Below, piece after piece: positions 42,269 to 51,298 of a stretch of 64,000 bases of DNA. A model generated the notes under the pieces. It ran no database searches. It had not been told where the DNA came from and was given only the letters and a program-made list of their open reading frames with translations. Source of the stretch: an uncultured Eubacteriales bacterium. Lineage in GTDB: Bacteria; Bacillota; Clostridia; Oscillospirales; CAG-272. The translations under genes and the position numbers were made by a program. The stretch covers positions 1 through 64,000 of the forward strand of contig CAKRZR010000005.1 of NCBI GenBank assembly GCA_934433485.1. Direction: 5' to 3'. The stretch's first letter is position 1; each line of letters starts with the position of its first letter.

Positions 42269-43129
42269 TCAGCGGATCTTATATTTCAGGCGCATGTTGT
42301 CCGCGATCATTGCGATAAACTCCGAATTGGTCGGTTTTCCGCGGCTGTTCTGGATCGTGTAGCCAAAGTACGCGTTCAGAGTATCCAGGTCGCCTCTGTC
42401 CCACGCTACCTCAATGGCGTGCCGGATCGCGCGTTCCACACGGGAGGTCGTCGTCTGGTACTTCTTCGCCACGGACGGATACAACACCTTGGTCACCGAG
42501 TTGATGATGTCGTTGTCCGCGATGGTCATGAGGATCGCCGTGCGCAGATACTGGTATCCCTTGATGTGCGCCGGCACGCCGATCTGGTGGATCACCCGCG
42601 TGACCTGCGCCTCCATATCCGGCTCTTCCCTGCCGCCGCTCGTCTTTGCACGCTCCGTTGTGCCGTCCGCCTCCGATTTCGCCGCCATGCGGTTCTGGCA
42701 GATCGTCTCCACACCGGCGGTCAGATTGCGGCAGTCCACGGGCTTCGGCAGGCAAAGCATCGCGCCCGCACGGTTGACCTCCATATACACGTTCGTCGTC
42801 GGCATCTGCACCAGAATCACGAACGCCGGATGGGACTGCACGCCCGCCGTCTCCCGGATCAGCGCCGCACCGTCCACGCCGGACAGCCACAGATCCGCGA
42901 TCACCACATCGTACGCGCCGGAGAGGATCATCCGCCTGGCTTCCTCACCGTTCTTTGCCGTATCCACCTCCGCCTGGTATGCGTCCATCCGCCCGAGCGC
43001 GTCCACACAGCTCTGCCGCACCTCGCTGTTTTCGTCCGCCACCAGAATCCGCATCGTCTTTTTCTCCATTTCGCCACCCGTTCCCTTCGCGTTTTCCTTT
43101 TCCATCGTCATTGCCAAATCCATTCCCAC
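42269..43129 (-). CDS. spo0A: Sporulation master regulator Spo0A
   Basis: The frame encodes up to 286 residues. The receiver domain has the acidic pair in ILVADEN, the phospho-acceptor Asp79 in VVIADLW and Lys129 in LPKP; the switch Thr/Ser position (after FVIL) is Val. The C-terminal Spo0A DNA-binding domain (about 172-286) is well conserved: HQIGVPAHIKGYQYLR, YPSVAKKYQTTTSRVERAIRHAIE, and NSRGKPTNSEFIAMIADN. It responds to a phosphorelay and controls sporulation entry. The start is uncertain: GTG 43129 has AAAGGGA 7 bases upstream, while ATG 43069 gives the more usual length. A sigma-A promoter lies at 43210-43238. Confidence 0.94.
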   Translation of the reverse strand: MGMDLAMTMEKENAKGTGGEMEKKTMRILVADENSEVRQSCVDALGRMDAYQAEVDTAKNGEEARRMILSGAYDVVIADLWLSGVDGAALIRETAGVQSHPAFVILVQMPTTNVYMEVNRAGAMLCLPKPVDCRNLTAGVETICQNRMAAKSEADGTTERAKTSGGREEPDMEAQVTRVIHQIGVPAHIKGYQYLRTAILMTIADNDIINSVTKVLYPSVAKKYQTTTSRVERAIRHAIEVAWDRGDLDTLNAYFGYTIQNSRGKPTNSEFIAMIADNMRLKYKIR

Positions 43130-43209
43130 TTTTCTATCCCTTTCTCCGGTACCGTTATCCCGTTTTTGAACCGAAAGCCCCTAATTCGTGCCTCTCGTTT
43201 CGTTACCAT

Positions 43210-43238
43210 ATTCTACCATATTTGAGAGAAGATTTCAA
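43210..43238 (-). promoter_or_regulatory. Sigma-A promoter of spo0A
   Basis: TTGAAA (43238-43233), 17 bases, TGG-TAGAAT (-10 at 43215-43210). Confidence 0.65.
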
Positions 43239-43410
43239 TAGGATACCGGAAAACAATATTACCAAAAATTCCCAAAGCAAATTGGTGATATTGCCACATG
43301 AACCGCTCCCGCAGACAACGCGTTTCTATTTTCCGGTATTTTGCGCCGCGAAAAAATCCGCCGCATACCCACTTTGGATATACGACGGATCCGTCACATA
43401 CGATTGGATT

Positions 43411-45540
43411 TTACCGCACTTCCCACTCGATGCCGTCGGGTACGGTGATCTGCGGTTCCTCGCCGGCTCTCTGGCACACGCGAATCTGCCCATACGGTGT
43501 CGGGAACGACACATCGGCACAAGAAAGCCCCCACAGGCGCGGCGCGAGCGTGATCTTTTTGTATCCCGGCTCCACAATTTGCAGTCCCGTGAGCGCAAGC
43601 GGCAGATGGTACGCCGGCGTTCCTCCCCACGCGTGGCTGTAATCGAAGCTGTAATCCGGCGGCGCGAACCAGCCCTCCTGCAGTCCCTTATCGCACGTTT
43701 CCACAAGGGGCTTCCACATGTCGAGGATCTGCATGCCGTAGTCGCCGAACAGTCCGTTCTCCCAGATGGCTTCTAAGACAAAGTACATATAGTAGGGCTG
43801 CACCTGCTGCAGGTCGGACGCCGGATCCACCGATCGACGGAGAATCCGCTCACGCTCCTCGTCGGGGCACAGTCCGTACATGGCGGCAAGAACGTTCGCA
43901 TGGCGGGTGAAGTGTCTGAGCGGCACGTTTTTCGGTCGACTCCATCCATCGCCCTCATCCTCATCCGAAAGTCCATCGATATACAGTCCCGTCTCCGCAT
44001 CATAGAAGGCACGGTGGAACGCGGGGCGGAACGATGCCATGCGGGATGCCCACGACGCCCGTTTTGCCGTCCACCACGCGCCGTCCGGTTCGCGCTCCAT
44101 CACTCTGCACAGCGCGCACGCGTCGGTCAGCGCCTTATAATAAAACGCGCACAGCACCGTCTGCCCGAGCGATTTCGGCGGATGGTGCATATTGTAGCCC
44201 TCTATCTCCAGCCAGTCGATAAACATATAGTCCGGCGCGTTGTCAAGGATGCCGTTTCTGCCGATATACCCGTGGAACCGGGTGAGCAGCGTGTCGAGCG
44301 CGTCCTTACAGTACCGGATGAGCGCGCGGTCTCCGGTGAAGGTGTAAACCTTACGGATCCACTGTACCCACATGAGGCTGTAGGACGTGTGGAACATTCT
44401 TCCGTCGTTCTCCAAAAGCCAATCGGCGGTGCGGCGGATGTCCTGGGCGGCAAGGCGCATATCGCCGAAGGTAAAGAGGGTCATGTGCGTTTCGACAAGG
44501 TAGTCCCCGGTGCAGGCGAGCAGCTCCTGGTGGCTCGGGCTGTCGAGGTGCAGCGACTGGCGGCAGATGGAAAGCGTCCATTTGCACACGTCATACACCT
44601 TGTCCAGGGCGGGATCGGAGGTATGAAGCGTTCCCTCTGCCGTCACCGGATAGCGGCTGTCGATGAGGTAGGGTAAAATACGCGTTCCCTCCGCCGCGGA
44701 GACGACTTTTACGGAAAGGTACCCGGCGGAATACATCACCAGTCCCCGATACGTACCGCCGTCCGCGCCGAACGTGACCGTTTCCAGGTTCTGGATTCCA
44801 CCGCGTTCCGAACAGCCGAGCTCCACAGTGCAGGCGCCGGTGGCAGTCAACGCGAGATAGGCGCAGTGGATACGCGGATAGTCGATCGCATACGTTTCTC
44901 CGTCACGTACAGACCGCGGCTCTGTCCAATAATCGCCATATATCGGCGTATAGGCGAGGGTCGGGATCGCAGAAATCGGCAGGCGCGCGGGCACATCGGT
45001 AAAGACAGCGTGGCTCCATGCGTCCGGCACGACAGTCGCGTCAAAGGCACCGGGCGCGGGATGGCGGCGATCCACACGGGCAAGCCATGTGTCGTCGGTA
45101 CCGAATGGCTCCGTTGTACCGTTTTCATATTCGATGGTACCGGAGAGGAGAAAATCGCCCTTGCCCGGTGTAAATTCCGTCAGCCGTTCCGATTTCAGGC
45201 GCACCTTGGCGTAGATTTTAAGCGAACGGTCGGCAGTGTGGTAAGTATAGCGGTCGACGTACTGCCAGGACAGCGGTTTCGAAGCGAGAAAATCACCGCC
45301 GGCGGACGCGGGACCAAGTCCGACAAACGCGTCGTTGCACCAGAGGAAATACTGCGCGGCGCCGGTGACATCGAACGCAACGGAACGCACCTTGTCCTTC
45401 AGCGCGATGGTATGTGTAAACTCAGCGACGCAGTAATTGCCCTTGTCATCGTTGTCAAACGAGGTCTCCTGCATCTCGGGATAGACTGCCGGATCGAGCC
45501 AGATAAACCGCCCAATGCCGGAATGGAATGCTTGTGTCAT
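43411..45540 (-). CDS. Alpha-L-rhamnosidase, GH78 family
   Basis: This 709-residue enzyme has N-terminal beta-sandwich domains (about 1-300) and a catalytic (alpha/alpha)6 barrel. HLDSPSHQELLACTGDYLVE near 335-355 is the GH78 signature region, YSLMWVQWIRKVYTFTGD and GYNMHHPPKSLGQT follow, and a C-terminal beta domain begins with DYSHAWGGTPAYHL. No signal peptide is present. AAGGAG 10 bases upstream sets the start at 45540, behind a TTGCAC/TATAAT promoter. It is only distantly similar to the GH78 fragment at the left edge, so the two may act on different rhamnosides. Confidence 0.87.
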   Translation of the reverse strand: MTQAFHSGIGRFIWLDPAVYPEMQETSFDNDDKGNYCVAEFTHTIALKDKVRSVAFDVTGAAQYFLWCNDAFVGLGPASAGGDFLASKPLSWQYVDRYTYHTADRSLKIYAKVRLKSERLTEFTPGKGDFLLSGTIEYENGTTEPFGTDDTWLARVDRRHPAPGAFDATVVPDAWSHAVFTDVPARLPISAIPTLAYTPIYGDYWTEPRSVRDGETYAIDYPRIHCAYLALTATGACTVELGCSERGGIQNLETVTFGADGGTYRGLVMYSAGYLSVKVVSAAEGTRILPYLIDSRYPVTAEGTLHTSDPALDKVYDVCKWTLSICRQSLHLDSPSHQELLACTGDYLVETHMTLFTFGDMRLAAQDIRRTADWLLENDGRMFHTSYSLMWVQWIRKVYTFTGDRALIRYCKDALDTLLTRFHGYIGRNGILDNAPDYMFIDWLEIEGYNMHHPPKSLGQTVLCAFYYKALTDACALCRVMEREPDGAWWTAKRASWASRMASFRPAFHRAFYDAETGLYIDGLSDEDEGDGWSRPKNVPLRHFTRHANVLAAMYGLCPDEERERILRRSVDPASDLQQVQPYYMYFVLEAIWENGLFGDYGMQILDMWKPLVETCDKGLQEGWFAPPDYSFDYSHAWGGTPAYHLPLALTGLQIVEPGYKKITLAPRLWGLSCADVSFPTPYGQIRVCQRAGEEPQITVPDGIEWEVR

Positions 45541-45574
45541 TTTGGGTTGCTCCTTATGCTTGGGGTTTGACTGT

Positions 45575-45603
45575 ATTATAGCACAAATCCGCGGCAGGTG
45601 CAA
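45575..45603 (-). promoter_or_regulatory. Sigma-A promoter of the second GH78 gene
   Basis: TTGCAC (45603-45598), 17 bases, TGC-TATAAT (-10 at 45580-45575). Confidence 0.7.
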
Positions 45604-45612
45604 GAGGAAAGA

Positions 45613-45654
45613 AGAAAACAGACAGGGCAGCCAATCGCATACCCGTCTGTTTTC
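45613..45654 (-). terminator. Terminator of nrdD-nrdG
   Basis: AGAAAACAGAC (45613-45623) pairs perfectly with GTCTGTTTTCT (45644-45654), directly after the nrdG stop. Confidence 0.75.
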
Positions 45655-45657
45655 TAA

Positions 45658-46197
45658 CTATATTCCCTTTTCCCGTCCCTGCCACAGGACAGCCGCTCCG
45701 CTCTCGCGCGTTTTTTGCATATCGATGAGCCGCTGGTTCGACGAGCCGCGGAATAGCAGCGTGATGTCGCGCAGCGCTTCCACGTACGGTCCGTCCACCA
45801 GCACATCGATGTACGAGAGCAGTTCGTCCGTGACCTCGCAGCGCGCCCTGCCGCTCTCCGACAGGAGATCCGGCTCCAGCACATAGCCCGTGTAGCACCA
45901 GATCGATTTTTCGGGCAGCGTCTCCCGTACCCGGCGGACAAATCCGACAAGGGCGCGCTGGTTGACCTTCTCCATCGGCTCCCCCCCGAGCAGGGTCAGA
46001 CCGCCGATATAGCTTTTCGACAAAGCGGCAAGGAGCGCGTCCTCCGTCTCCCGGGTGAATGGCTCTCCGGCTTCAAAATCCCACGCGATCTCGTTGAAGC
46101 AGCCGGGACAGTGGTGCGTACAGCCGGAGACGAACAGGGACACGCGTACGCCCGGTCCGTCGGCGATGTCGCACGGCTTAATATTGCAAAAGTTCAT
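45658..46197 (-). CDS. nrdG: Anaerobic ribonucleotide reductase activating protein
   Basis: This 179-residue radical-SAM activase installs the glycyl radical on NrdD. The cluster motif is CTHHCPGC (Cys26, 30, 33), followed by GGLTLLGGEPM (the SAM-binding GGEP) and WCYTGY. Length is typical. It begins 6 bases after the nrdD stop, so the two are cotranscribed, and it is followed by a hairpin terminator. Confidence 0.96.
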   Translation of the reverse strand: MNFCNIKPCDIADGPGVRVSLFVSGCTHHCPGCFNEIAWDFEAGEPFTRETEDALLAALSKSYIGGLTLLGGEPMEKVNQRALVGFVRRVRETLPEKSIWCYTGYVLEPDLLSESGRARCEVTDELLSYIDVLVDGPYVEALRDITLLFRGSSNQRLIDMQKTRESGAAVLWQGREKGI

Positions 46198-46203
46198 AGC
46201 TCT

Positions 46204-48378
46204 TTACAGATGGAGCACCCGTTCGCGGATCTCCTGCGTTCTGCCCTGGTTCCAGAACTGCGTGCCGATATATCCGCACGTCCGGCGCGCCACGTTCATC
46301 TTCGACTGATCACGGTTGTGGCACCGCGGGCATTCCCACACGAGCTTGCCGTCGTCCTCGACCACCTGAATCTCGCCGTCGTAGCCGCAGACCTGACAGT
46401 AATCGCTCTTGGTATTCAGCTCCGCGTACATAATGTGGTCGTAGATGAACCGGATGACCTCCAGCACCGCGTCGATGTTGTTCTGCATATCCGGCACCTC
46501 CACGTAGGAGATCGCGCCTCCCGGAGACAGCGCCTGGAACTGCGCTTCGAACGCCAGCTTCGTGAACGCGTCCACCTCCTCCGTCACGTGGATATGGTAG
46601 CTGTTTGTGATATACGATTTGTCCGTGATGCCCGGGACGATGCCGAAGCGCTTCTGGAGACACTTGGCGAACCGATAGGTGGTGCTTTCGAGCGGCGTGC
46701 CGTACAGGGAGAAATCGATATTTTCCTTTGCCTTCCATGCCGCCGTCGCCTTGTTCATGTACCGCATCACATCGAGCGCAAACGGGGTCGCCTCCGGATC
46801 GGTATGGCTCTTGCCCGTCATATATTTCACACATTCGTACAGCCCCGCGTAGCCGAGGGAAATGGTGGAATAGCCGCCGTAGAGGAGACGGTCGATCGTC
46901 TCGCCCTTTTTCAGCCGTGCCAGCGCGCCGTTTTGCCACAGGATCGGTGCCGCGTCAGACAGCGTACCCTTCAGACGGTTGTGACGGCACATGAGCGCAC
47001 GATAGCACAACTCGAGCCGCTCGTCGAAAATATCCCAGAACCGCTCTCTGTCCCCGCCGGAGGAAAGTGCTACGTCCACGAGATTGATGGTCACAACGCC
47101 CTGATTGAATCTGCCGTAATACTTCGGCTGTCCGTTTTCATCGATGTACGGCGTCAAAAACGAGCGGCAGCCCATGCAGGTATAGCAGTGTCCGACACCG
47201 TTTTTGTCGATCTTATTCTGCAGCATGATCTTTTCGGAAATATAGTCCGGAACCATGCGGCGCGCGGTGCATTTTGCGGCAAGCTCTGTGAGGTACCAAT
47301 ACGGCGTGCCAGGGGCGATGTTGTCCTCCTCCAGCACGTAGATGAGCTTCGGGAACGCCGGGGTAATCCATACGCCGGATTCGTTTTTCACGCCCTGGTA
47401 CCGCTGCTTCAGCGTTTCCTCGATGATCATGGCAAGGTCGCGCTTTTCGGTATCACTGCGTGCTTCACCGAGATACATGAACACGGTGATAAACGGCGCC
47501 TGACCGTTGGTGGTCATTAAGGTGACGACCTGATACTGGATCGTCTGCACGCCCTTGCGCACCTCGTCGCGGAGCCTCTTCTCAACGTTCTCGGAGATGA
47601 TCGCTTCATCGAGATTGCCGCCGCAGGAACGGATGGTGTCGATGATCTCGCGGCGGATCTTCTGGCGGGAAATATCGACAAAGGGCGCGAGATGAGTCAG
47701 GCTGATCGACTGTCCGCCGTACTGATTGGACGCGACCTGTGCGATGATCTGCGTGGCGATGTTGCAGGCGGTGGAAAAGCTGTGCGGCTTCTCGATCATG
47801 GTGCCGCTGATGACGGTGCCGTTCTGGAGCATATCCTCTAAGTTGACCAGATCGCAGTTGTGCATGTGCTGCGCGTAGTAGTCCATGTCGTGGAAGTGGA
47901 TGATGCCCTCGTTGTGCGCCTCCACGATGTCCCGCGGCAGAAGGAGCCGCTGCGTCAGATCGCGGCTGACCTCGCCTGCCATATAGTCGCGCTGCACGCT
48001 GTTGACGGTCGGGTTCTTGTTCGCGTTCTCCTGCTTGACTTCCTCGTTGTTGCATTCGATGAGGGAGAGGATCTTGTTGTCCGTCGTATTCGCGGCGCGG
48101 CGTAGACTGCGGTCGTAGCGGTAGCGAATGTAGCGTTTGGCGGTCTCGGCAGCCCCCTGCTCGATGATATGCGTCTCGACCAGTTCCTGGATCTCCTCAA
48201 CGGACAGCGCTCTTCCCACGTCGGCGCAGTAGTCCTCGATGCAAAGCGCGATGTACTCGATCTGGCGGCGGGTCAGCTCTTTTTTCTCGCCTCCCTCGTC
48301 ATTTGCTTTCGCAATGGCGGCTTCTATTTTCCGGCGGTCAAAGGTCTCTTCCTCGCCGCTGCGCTTGATGATCTTCAT
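46204..48378 (-). CDS. nrdD: Anaerobic (class III) ribonucleoside-triphosphate reductase
   Basis: This 724-residue enzyme reduces NTPs to dNTPs without oxygen. An N-terminal ATP-cone (about 1-95; IIKRSGEEETFDRRKIEAAI) provides allosteric control. The catalytic barrel carries YTCMGCRSFLTPY (thiyl Cys region), zinc ligands lie in CQVCGYDGEI and CPRCHN, and the glycyl-radical site is Gly702 in RRTCGYIG. AAGGAG precedes the start. The oxygen sensitivity of this enzyme class marks the host as an anaerobe. A Crp/Fnr regulator is encoded divergently. Confidence 0.97.
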   Translation of the reverse strand: MKIIKRSGEEETFDRRKIEAAIAKANDEGGEKKELTRRQIEYIALCIEDYCADVGRALSVEEIQELVETHIIEQGAAETAKRYIRYRYDRSLRRAANTTDNKILSLIECNNEEVKQENANKNPTVNSVQRDYMAGEVSRDLTQRLLLPRDIVEAHNEGIIHFHDMDYYAQHMHNCDLVNLEDMLQNGTVISGTMIEKPHSFSTACNIATQIIAQVASNQYGGQSISLTHLAPFVDISRQKIRREIIDTIRSCGGNLDEAIISENVEKRLRDEVRKGVQTIQYQVVTLMTTNGQAPFITVFMYLGEARSDTEKRDLAMIIEETLKQRYQGVKNESGVWITPAFPKLIYVLEEDNIAPGTPYWYLTELAAKCTARRMVPDYISEKIMLQNKIDKNGVGHCYTCMGCRSFLTPYIDENGQPKYYGRFNQGVVTINLVDVALSSGGDRERFWDIFDERLELCYRALMCRHNRLKGTLSDAAPILWQNGALARLKKGETIDRLLYGGYSTISLGYAGLYECVKYMTGKSHTDPEATPFALDVMRYMNKATAAWKAKENIDFSLYGTPLESTTYRFAKCLQKRFGIVPGITDKSYITNSYHIHVTEEVDAFTKLAFEAQFQALSPGGAISYVEVPDMQNNIDAVLEVIRFIYDHIMYAELNTKSDYCQVCGYDGEIQVVEDDGKLVWECPRCHNRDQSKMNVARRTCGYIGTQFWNQGRTQEIRERVLHL

Positions 48379-48491
48379 CTGCCCATAACTCCTTCCAAAA
48401 GTATATATATTCGTCAGTATCGTATATTTTGTATAGCATGCGATTCAGCACCACAATCGGTTGTATTCGTTTGCGTTGCCGTGTAGGAGTT

Positions 48492-48497
48492 ATTATA
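48492..48497 (-). promoter_or_regulatory. Extended -10 of the nrdD-nrdG promoter
   Basis: Minus-strand TGC-TATAAT with a weak -35 (ACAGCA, 48520-48515). It would give a leader of roughly 100 bases before nrdD. Confidence 0.5.
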
Positions 48498-48512
48498 GCA
48501 TAGATTTTTTAT

Positions 48513-48526
48513 TTTGCTGTTGCAAA
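48513..48526. promoter_or_regulatory. Possible Crp/Fnr-type operator
   Basis: TTTGC-TGTT-GCAAA is a perfect inverted repeat with 4-base spacing, the geometry of Fnr-type sites. It lies across the -35 elements of both divergent promoters (nrdD and the Crp/Fnr gene). Confidence 0.4.
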
Positions 48527-48548
48527 TCCCACAGTTTTGTGATATAAT
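48520..48548 (+). promoter_or_regulatory. Promoter of the Crp/Fnr regulator gene
   Basis: TTGCAA (48520-48525), 17 bases, TATAAT (48543-48548). Confidence 0.7.
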
Positions 48549-48601
48549 TCCAGATATAGGGCAGCAGAGTCAAAATGGACGGCACATATGGGGGTAGGAT
48601 C

Positions 48602-49237
48602 GTGGTAGAACTGTTTTCCGGAATCGATGAAGAGAGCATGCGGAGTCTGACCTCCTGCATGCGGATGCGCATTGGGCGATATGTCGCGAGGGAAAGGATC
48701 GCAGAGCTTTCGGGCAGGTTGGAAAAACTGGGGATCGTCATCTCCGGCAGCGCGCATCTGGAGCTGTCGGACATCGACGGCAGCGTGACGCGTGTGGAGG
48801 AATACCGCGCGGGCAGCGTATTCGGGGAACTGTTTTTCCTGCCGCGTGAGGAATCGTACTGCTCCGTGGAGGCGGATACGGACTGTCGCGTCATGTTTAT
48901 CGACTGGGAGCGCATCGTGCATCCGTGCGCGAAGGTCTGTCCGTACCACACGCGATTTCTCGAAAATCTCTTTCTGCTCTCGGCGGAGAAGAACCGGCAG
49001 CTCAGCGTGTACACGGATATTCTCTCCAAGCGCTCGCTCCGGCAGAAGCTGCTCGCCTATTTCGACACCCTGCGCAAGGAATCGGGCAGCAACACGTTCA
49101 CCCTGCCGATGTCCCTCTCGTCGCTCGCGGACTACCTCTGCGTCGACCGCAGCGCCATGATGCGCGAGATCAAGCAGCTCCGGGAGGAAGGATTCCTGGC
49201 ATCCGACAAACGGACGTTTACGCTGCTGATTCAGTGA
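48602..49237 (+). CDS. Crp/Fnr family transcriptional regulator
   Basis: This 211-residue regulator has an N-terminal cyclic-nucleotide-binding-like barrel (about 5-115; YRAGSVFGELFFLPREESYCSVEA), a dimerisation helix and a C-terminal winged helix (SLSSLADYLCVDRSAMMREIKQLREEGFL). PCAKVCPYHTRF just before the helix contains a Cys-x4-Cys-like pair and further cysteines are spread over the barrel, so redox or metal sensing is conceivable. GTG 48602 is favoured because GGGGG and AGG lie upstream; ATG 48575 is an alternative with no binding site and only about 20 bases from the likely transcription start. It is divergent from nrdD. Confidence 0.87.
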   Translation: MVELFSGIDEESMRSLTSCMRMRIGRYVARERIAELSGRLEKLGIVISGSAHLELSDIDGSVTRVEEYRAGSVFGELFFLPREESYCSVEADTDCRVMFIDWERIVHPCAKVCPYHTRFLENLFLLSAEKNRQLSVYTDILSKRSLRQKLLAYFDTLRKESGSNTFTLPMSLSSLADYLCVDRSAMMREIKQLREEGFLASDKRTFTLLIQ

Positions 49238-49294
49238 GGCATTGGATCGCAGACACATCGACGCAGAACATGGAATCGGACATCGGAGGTTGTT

Positions 49295-51102
49295 ATGAAA
49301 AAAGTGAAAGAAAACATCTGGCGCAATTATCTATACCTGATAAAGCCATTTTGGGATCACGGCAAAGTGTATATGCTGCTCACGATCCTCCCCGCGATCC
49401 TCATCAACCCGCTTGTTTCCTTTGTAGACGTCAGGTTCACGGAAAGATTTATAGACAGCGTCCTGTCGCAAAACTGGCAGGCGATTCTGTTTACCGTATT
49501 GACGCTACAGGGCGTGTACTATCTGGGACTTTCTGTCAGCGACATCATCAACCTCCTGTATGTCCCGATCCAATACCAAAGGCTTTCCCGCGTGATCCAT
49601 AAAGCGATCTTCCAGAAGGCGCAGCGGACGGACATAAGCTGCTTTGACAATCCCGAATTTTACGATACATACACATGGACGGCCTCCAACTATATCGCAA
49701 AAGGCGACAACTGCGTAACGCTTCTCAAAAATCTGCTTGCCAATGTATTTACGATCGCAACGCTGCTTTTTCTCCTGACAAGCGCGGGTGGGATGATCTC
49801 GGTCATCACCGTGCTGTATGTGGCGGCCACCACTCTCATCAATATCAGGCTCGCGAAAACCAATTATGAGAAGCGGAAAGCCTCGACCCCGATCGACAGA
49901 AAGAAGAACTATATTCACAGCCTGTTTTATGACCGCCATTGGGCGACAGATCTGCGGATCACAAACCTGTCCTCGATCCTGTTTCGGCGGTATGAGGAAG
50001 TCTGTGATGAAAAAGAGCATATCACAGACAAATACAACCGGAAACAGCTGCCGCGCGTACTGCTGTCCAAAGTATTATTGTTTGCGGAAACATGTCTGGT
50101 ACTGTTGTATCTCGCGTGGCTGTCCTTCCGTGCCTCGCTGACCGTCAGCGAGGTGATGGCTATGTTCACAGCGGCAGTCTCCCTGAGACGGTCCGTCACC
50201 TCATTTGTAGATATCTACAGCAAAATCAAGGAAAACAGCTATTACGCCTCGACAATCCGGCAATTCTTCGCATACCAGTCCACCATTGAGCCGAACGCCG
50301 CGCTGCTGAAAGACGGCAGCTCCGCGAATACAGGCACACAGGTTCCTGACGGCGCGTTTGCAGTTGATTTGGAAAACGTCACATTCGCCTATGACAGCCG
50401 GAAAACCGTGCTGCACGATCTGCATATGCACATTCGTCCCGGGGAAAAGGTAGCGGTGATCGGCGAAAACGGCGCGGGCAAGAGCACGATTCTGAAACTG
50501 CTCCTGCGTCTGTACGACCCGCAGAACGGCACTGTTAAGATAAACGGCGGCCGATACAGGAGTATGACATTCATGCGCTGCGGAACCGGATCGGCGTGGT
50601 CATGCAGGACTGCGACCTGCTTGCGTTCACGGTGCGCGAGAATATGAATGTATATGACCCGTGCGCGGATGATGTGTTATCCTCCATCTTGCAGCAAAGC
50701 AAGCTCGCCACAGAGGAAAACAGCGAAAGCGTTCTCGACTCCTATATCACAAAGGAGTTTGATTCCACAGGCATCATTCTGTCCGGCGGGCAGAAGCAAA
50801 AGCTCTGTATCTGCCGCCTGTTTACAAAGAAGTTCGGATTACTGATTCTGGACGAACCATCCGCTTCACTGGATGCGTACACGGAAAAGGATCTGATGGA
50901 TTTACTCTACGACAGGGCGAACACAACGACCACGATCTTTGTCTCCCACCGGCTGTCCACGGTAAAGAACGCGGACAAGATATTCGTGATCGGTGCGGGA
51001 GGTGTAGTCGAATACGGCACGCATGCCTCCCTCATGGCGCAAAAGGGCGTCTATTACGATATGTTCCGGATTCAGGCCGCCAATTACGAAATCGAATCGT
51101 GA
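49295..51102 (+). pseudogene. ABC exporter (fused membrane and ATPase domains), frameshifted
   Basis: The first frame (49295-50647) encodes an N-terminal membrane domain of about six helices and the start of the ATPase with Walker A GENGAGKST. From about 50548-50552 the homology continues in the -1 frame: EYDIHALRN, the Q-loop in VVMQDCDLLA, signature LSGGQKQK, Walker B LLILDEPSASLDA and the H-loop VSHRLS, ending at 51102. Joined, the protein would be about 600 residues, a normal half-transporter. One missing base explains the break; a sequencing or assembly error is equally possible. GGAGG precedes the start. The substrate is unknown. It lies 57 bases after the Crp/Fnr gene. Confidence 0.8.
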
Positions 51103-51187
51103 CGCGCGGCGGATGTATCATTCGACGCCTGTTGCTTGCAGACAGAACGCGCAGTCTCCTGATTTTTCACAAATTCCGCCAGTCCTA

Positions 51188-51216
51188 TTGCGTCGGGTGG
51201 GCGTTTGTGCTATAAT
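51188..51216 (+). promoter_or_regulatory. Sigma-A promoter of the second dehydrogenase-isomerase pair
   Basis: TTGCGT (51188-51193), 17 bases, TGC-TATAAT (-10 at 51211-51216). A small hairpin (CCCCGG with TCGGGG, 51255-51276) lies in the leader. Confidence 0.7.
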
Positions 51217-51298
51217 AATGGCGGCAGAGACTGTCTGTTGACATTCGTACACATCCCCGGTTTTACAACCTCGGGGCATTCAAAAGGAGAACTGACCT

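Noticed and set aside
40740..42362. 540-residue open frame on the plus strand
   Set aside because: It is antisense to a MutS-type ATPase with intact Walker motifs and runs through the spo0A terminator.
46111..47520. 469-residue open frame on the plus strand
   Set aside because: It is antisense to nrdD, whose glycyl-radical and zinc motifs are unambiguous.
48379..48490. NrdR box upstream of nrdD
   Set aside because: AT-rich stretches such as ATATATATAC occur, but no pair of ACAnTATATnTGT-type 16-mers at the usual spacing could be found.
50541..50556. Programmed -1 ribosomal frameshift in the ABC exporter gene
   Set aside because: No slippery heptamer of the X-XXY-YYZ type and no obvious stimulatory stem lie at the switch point; a base deletion or sequence error is simpler.
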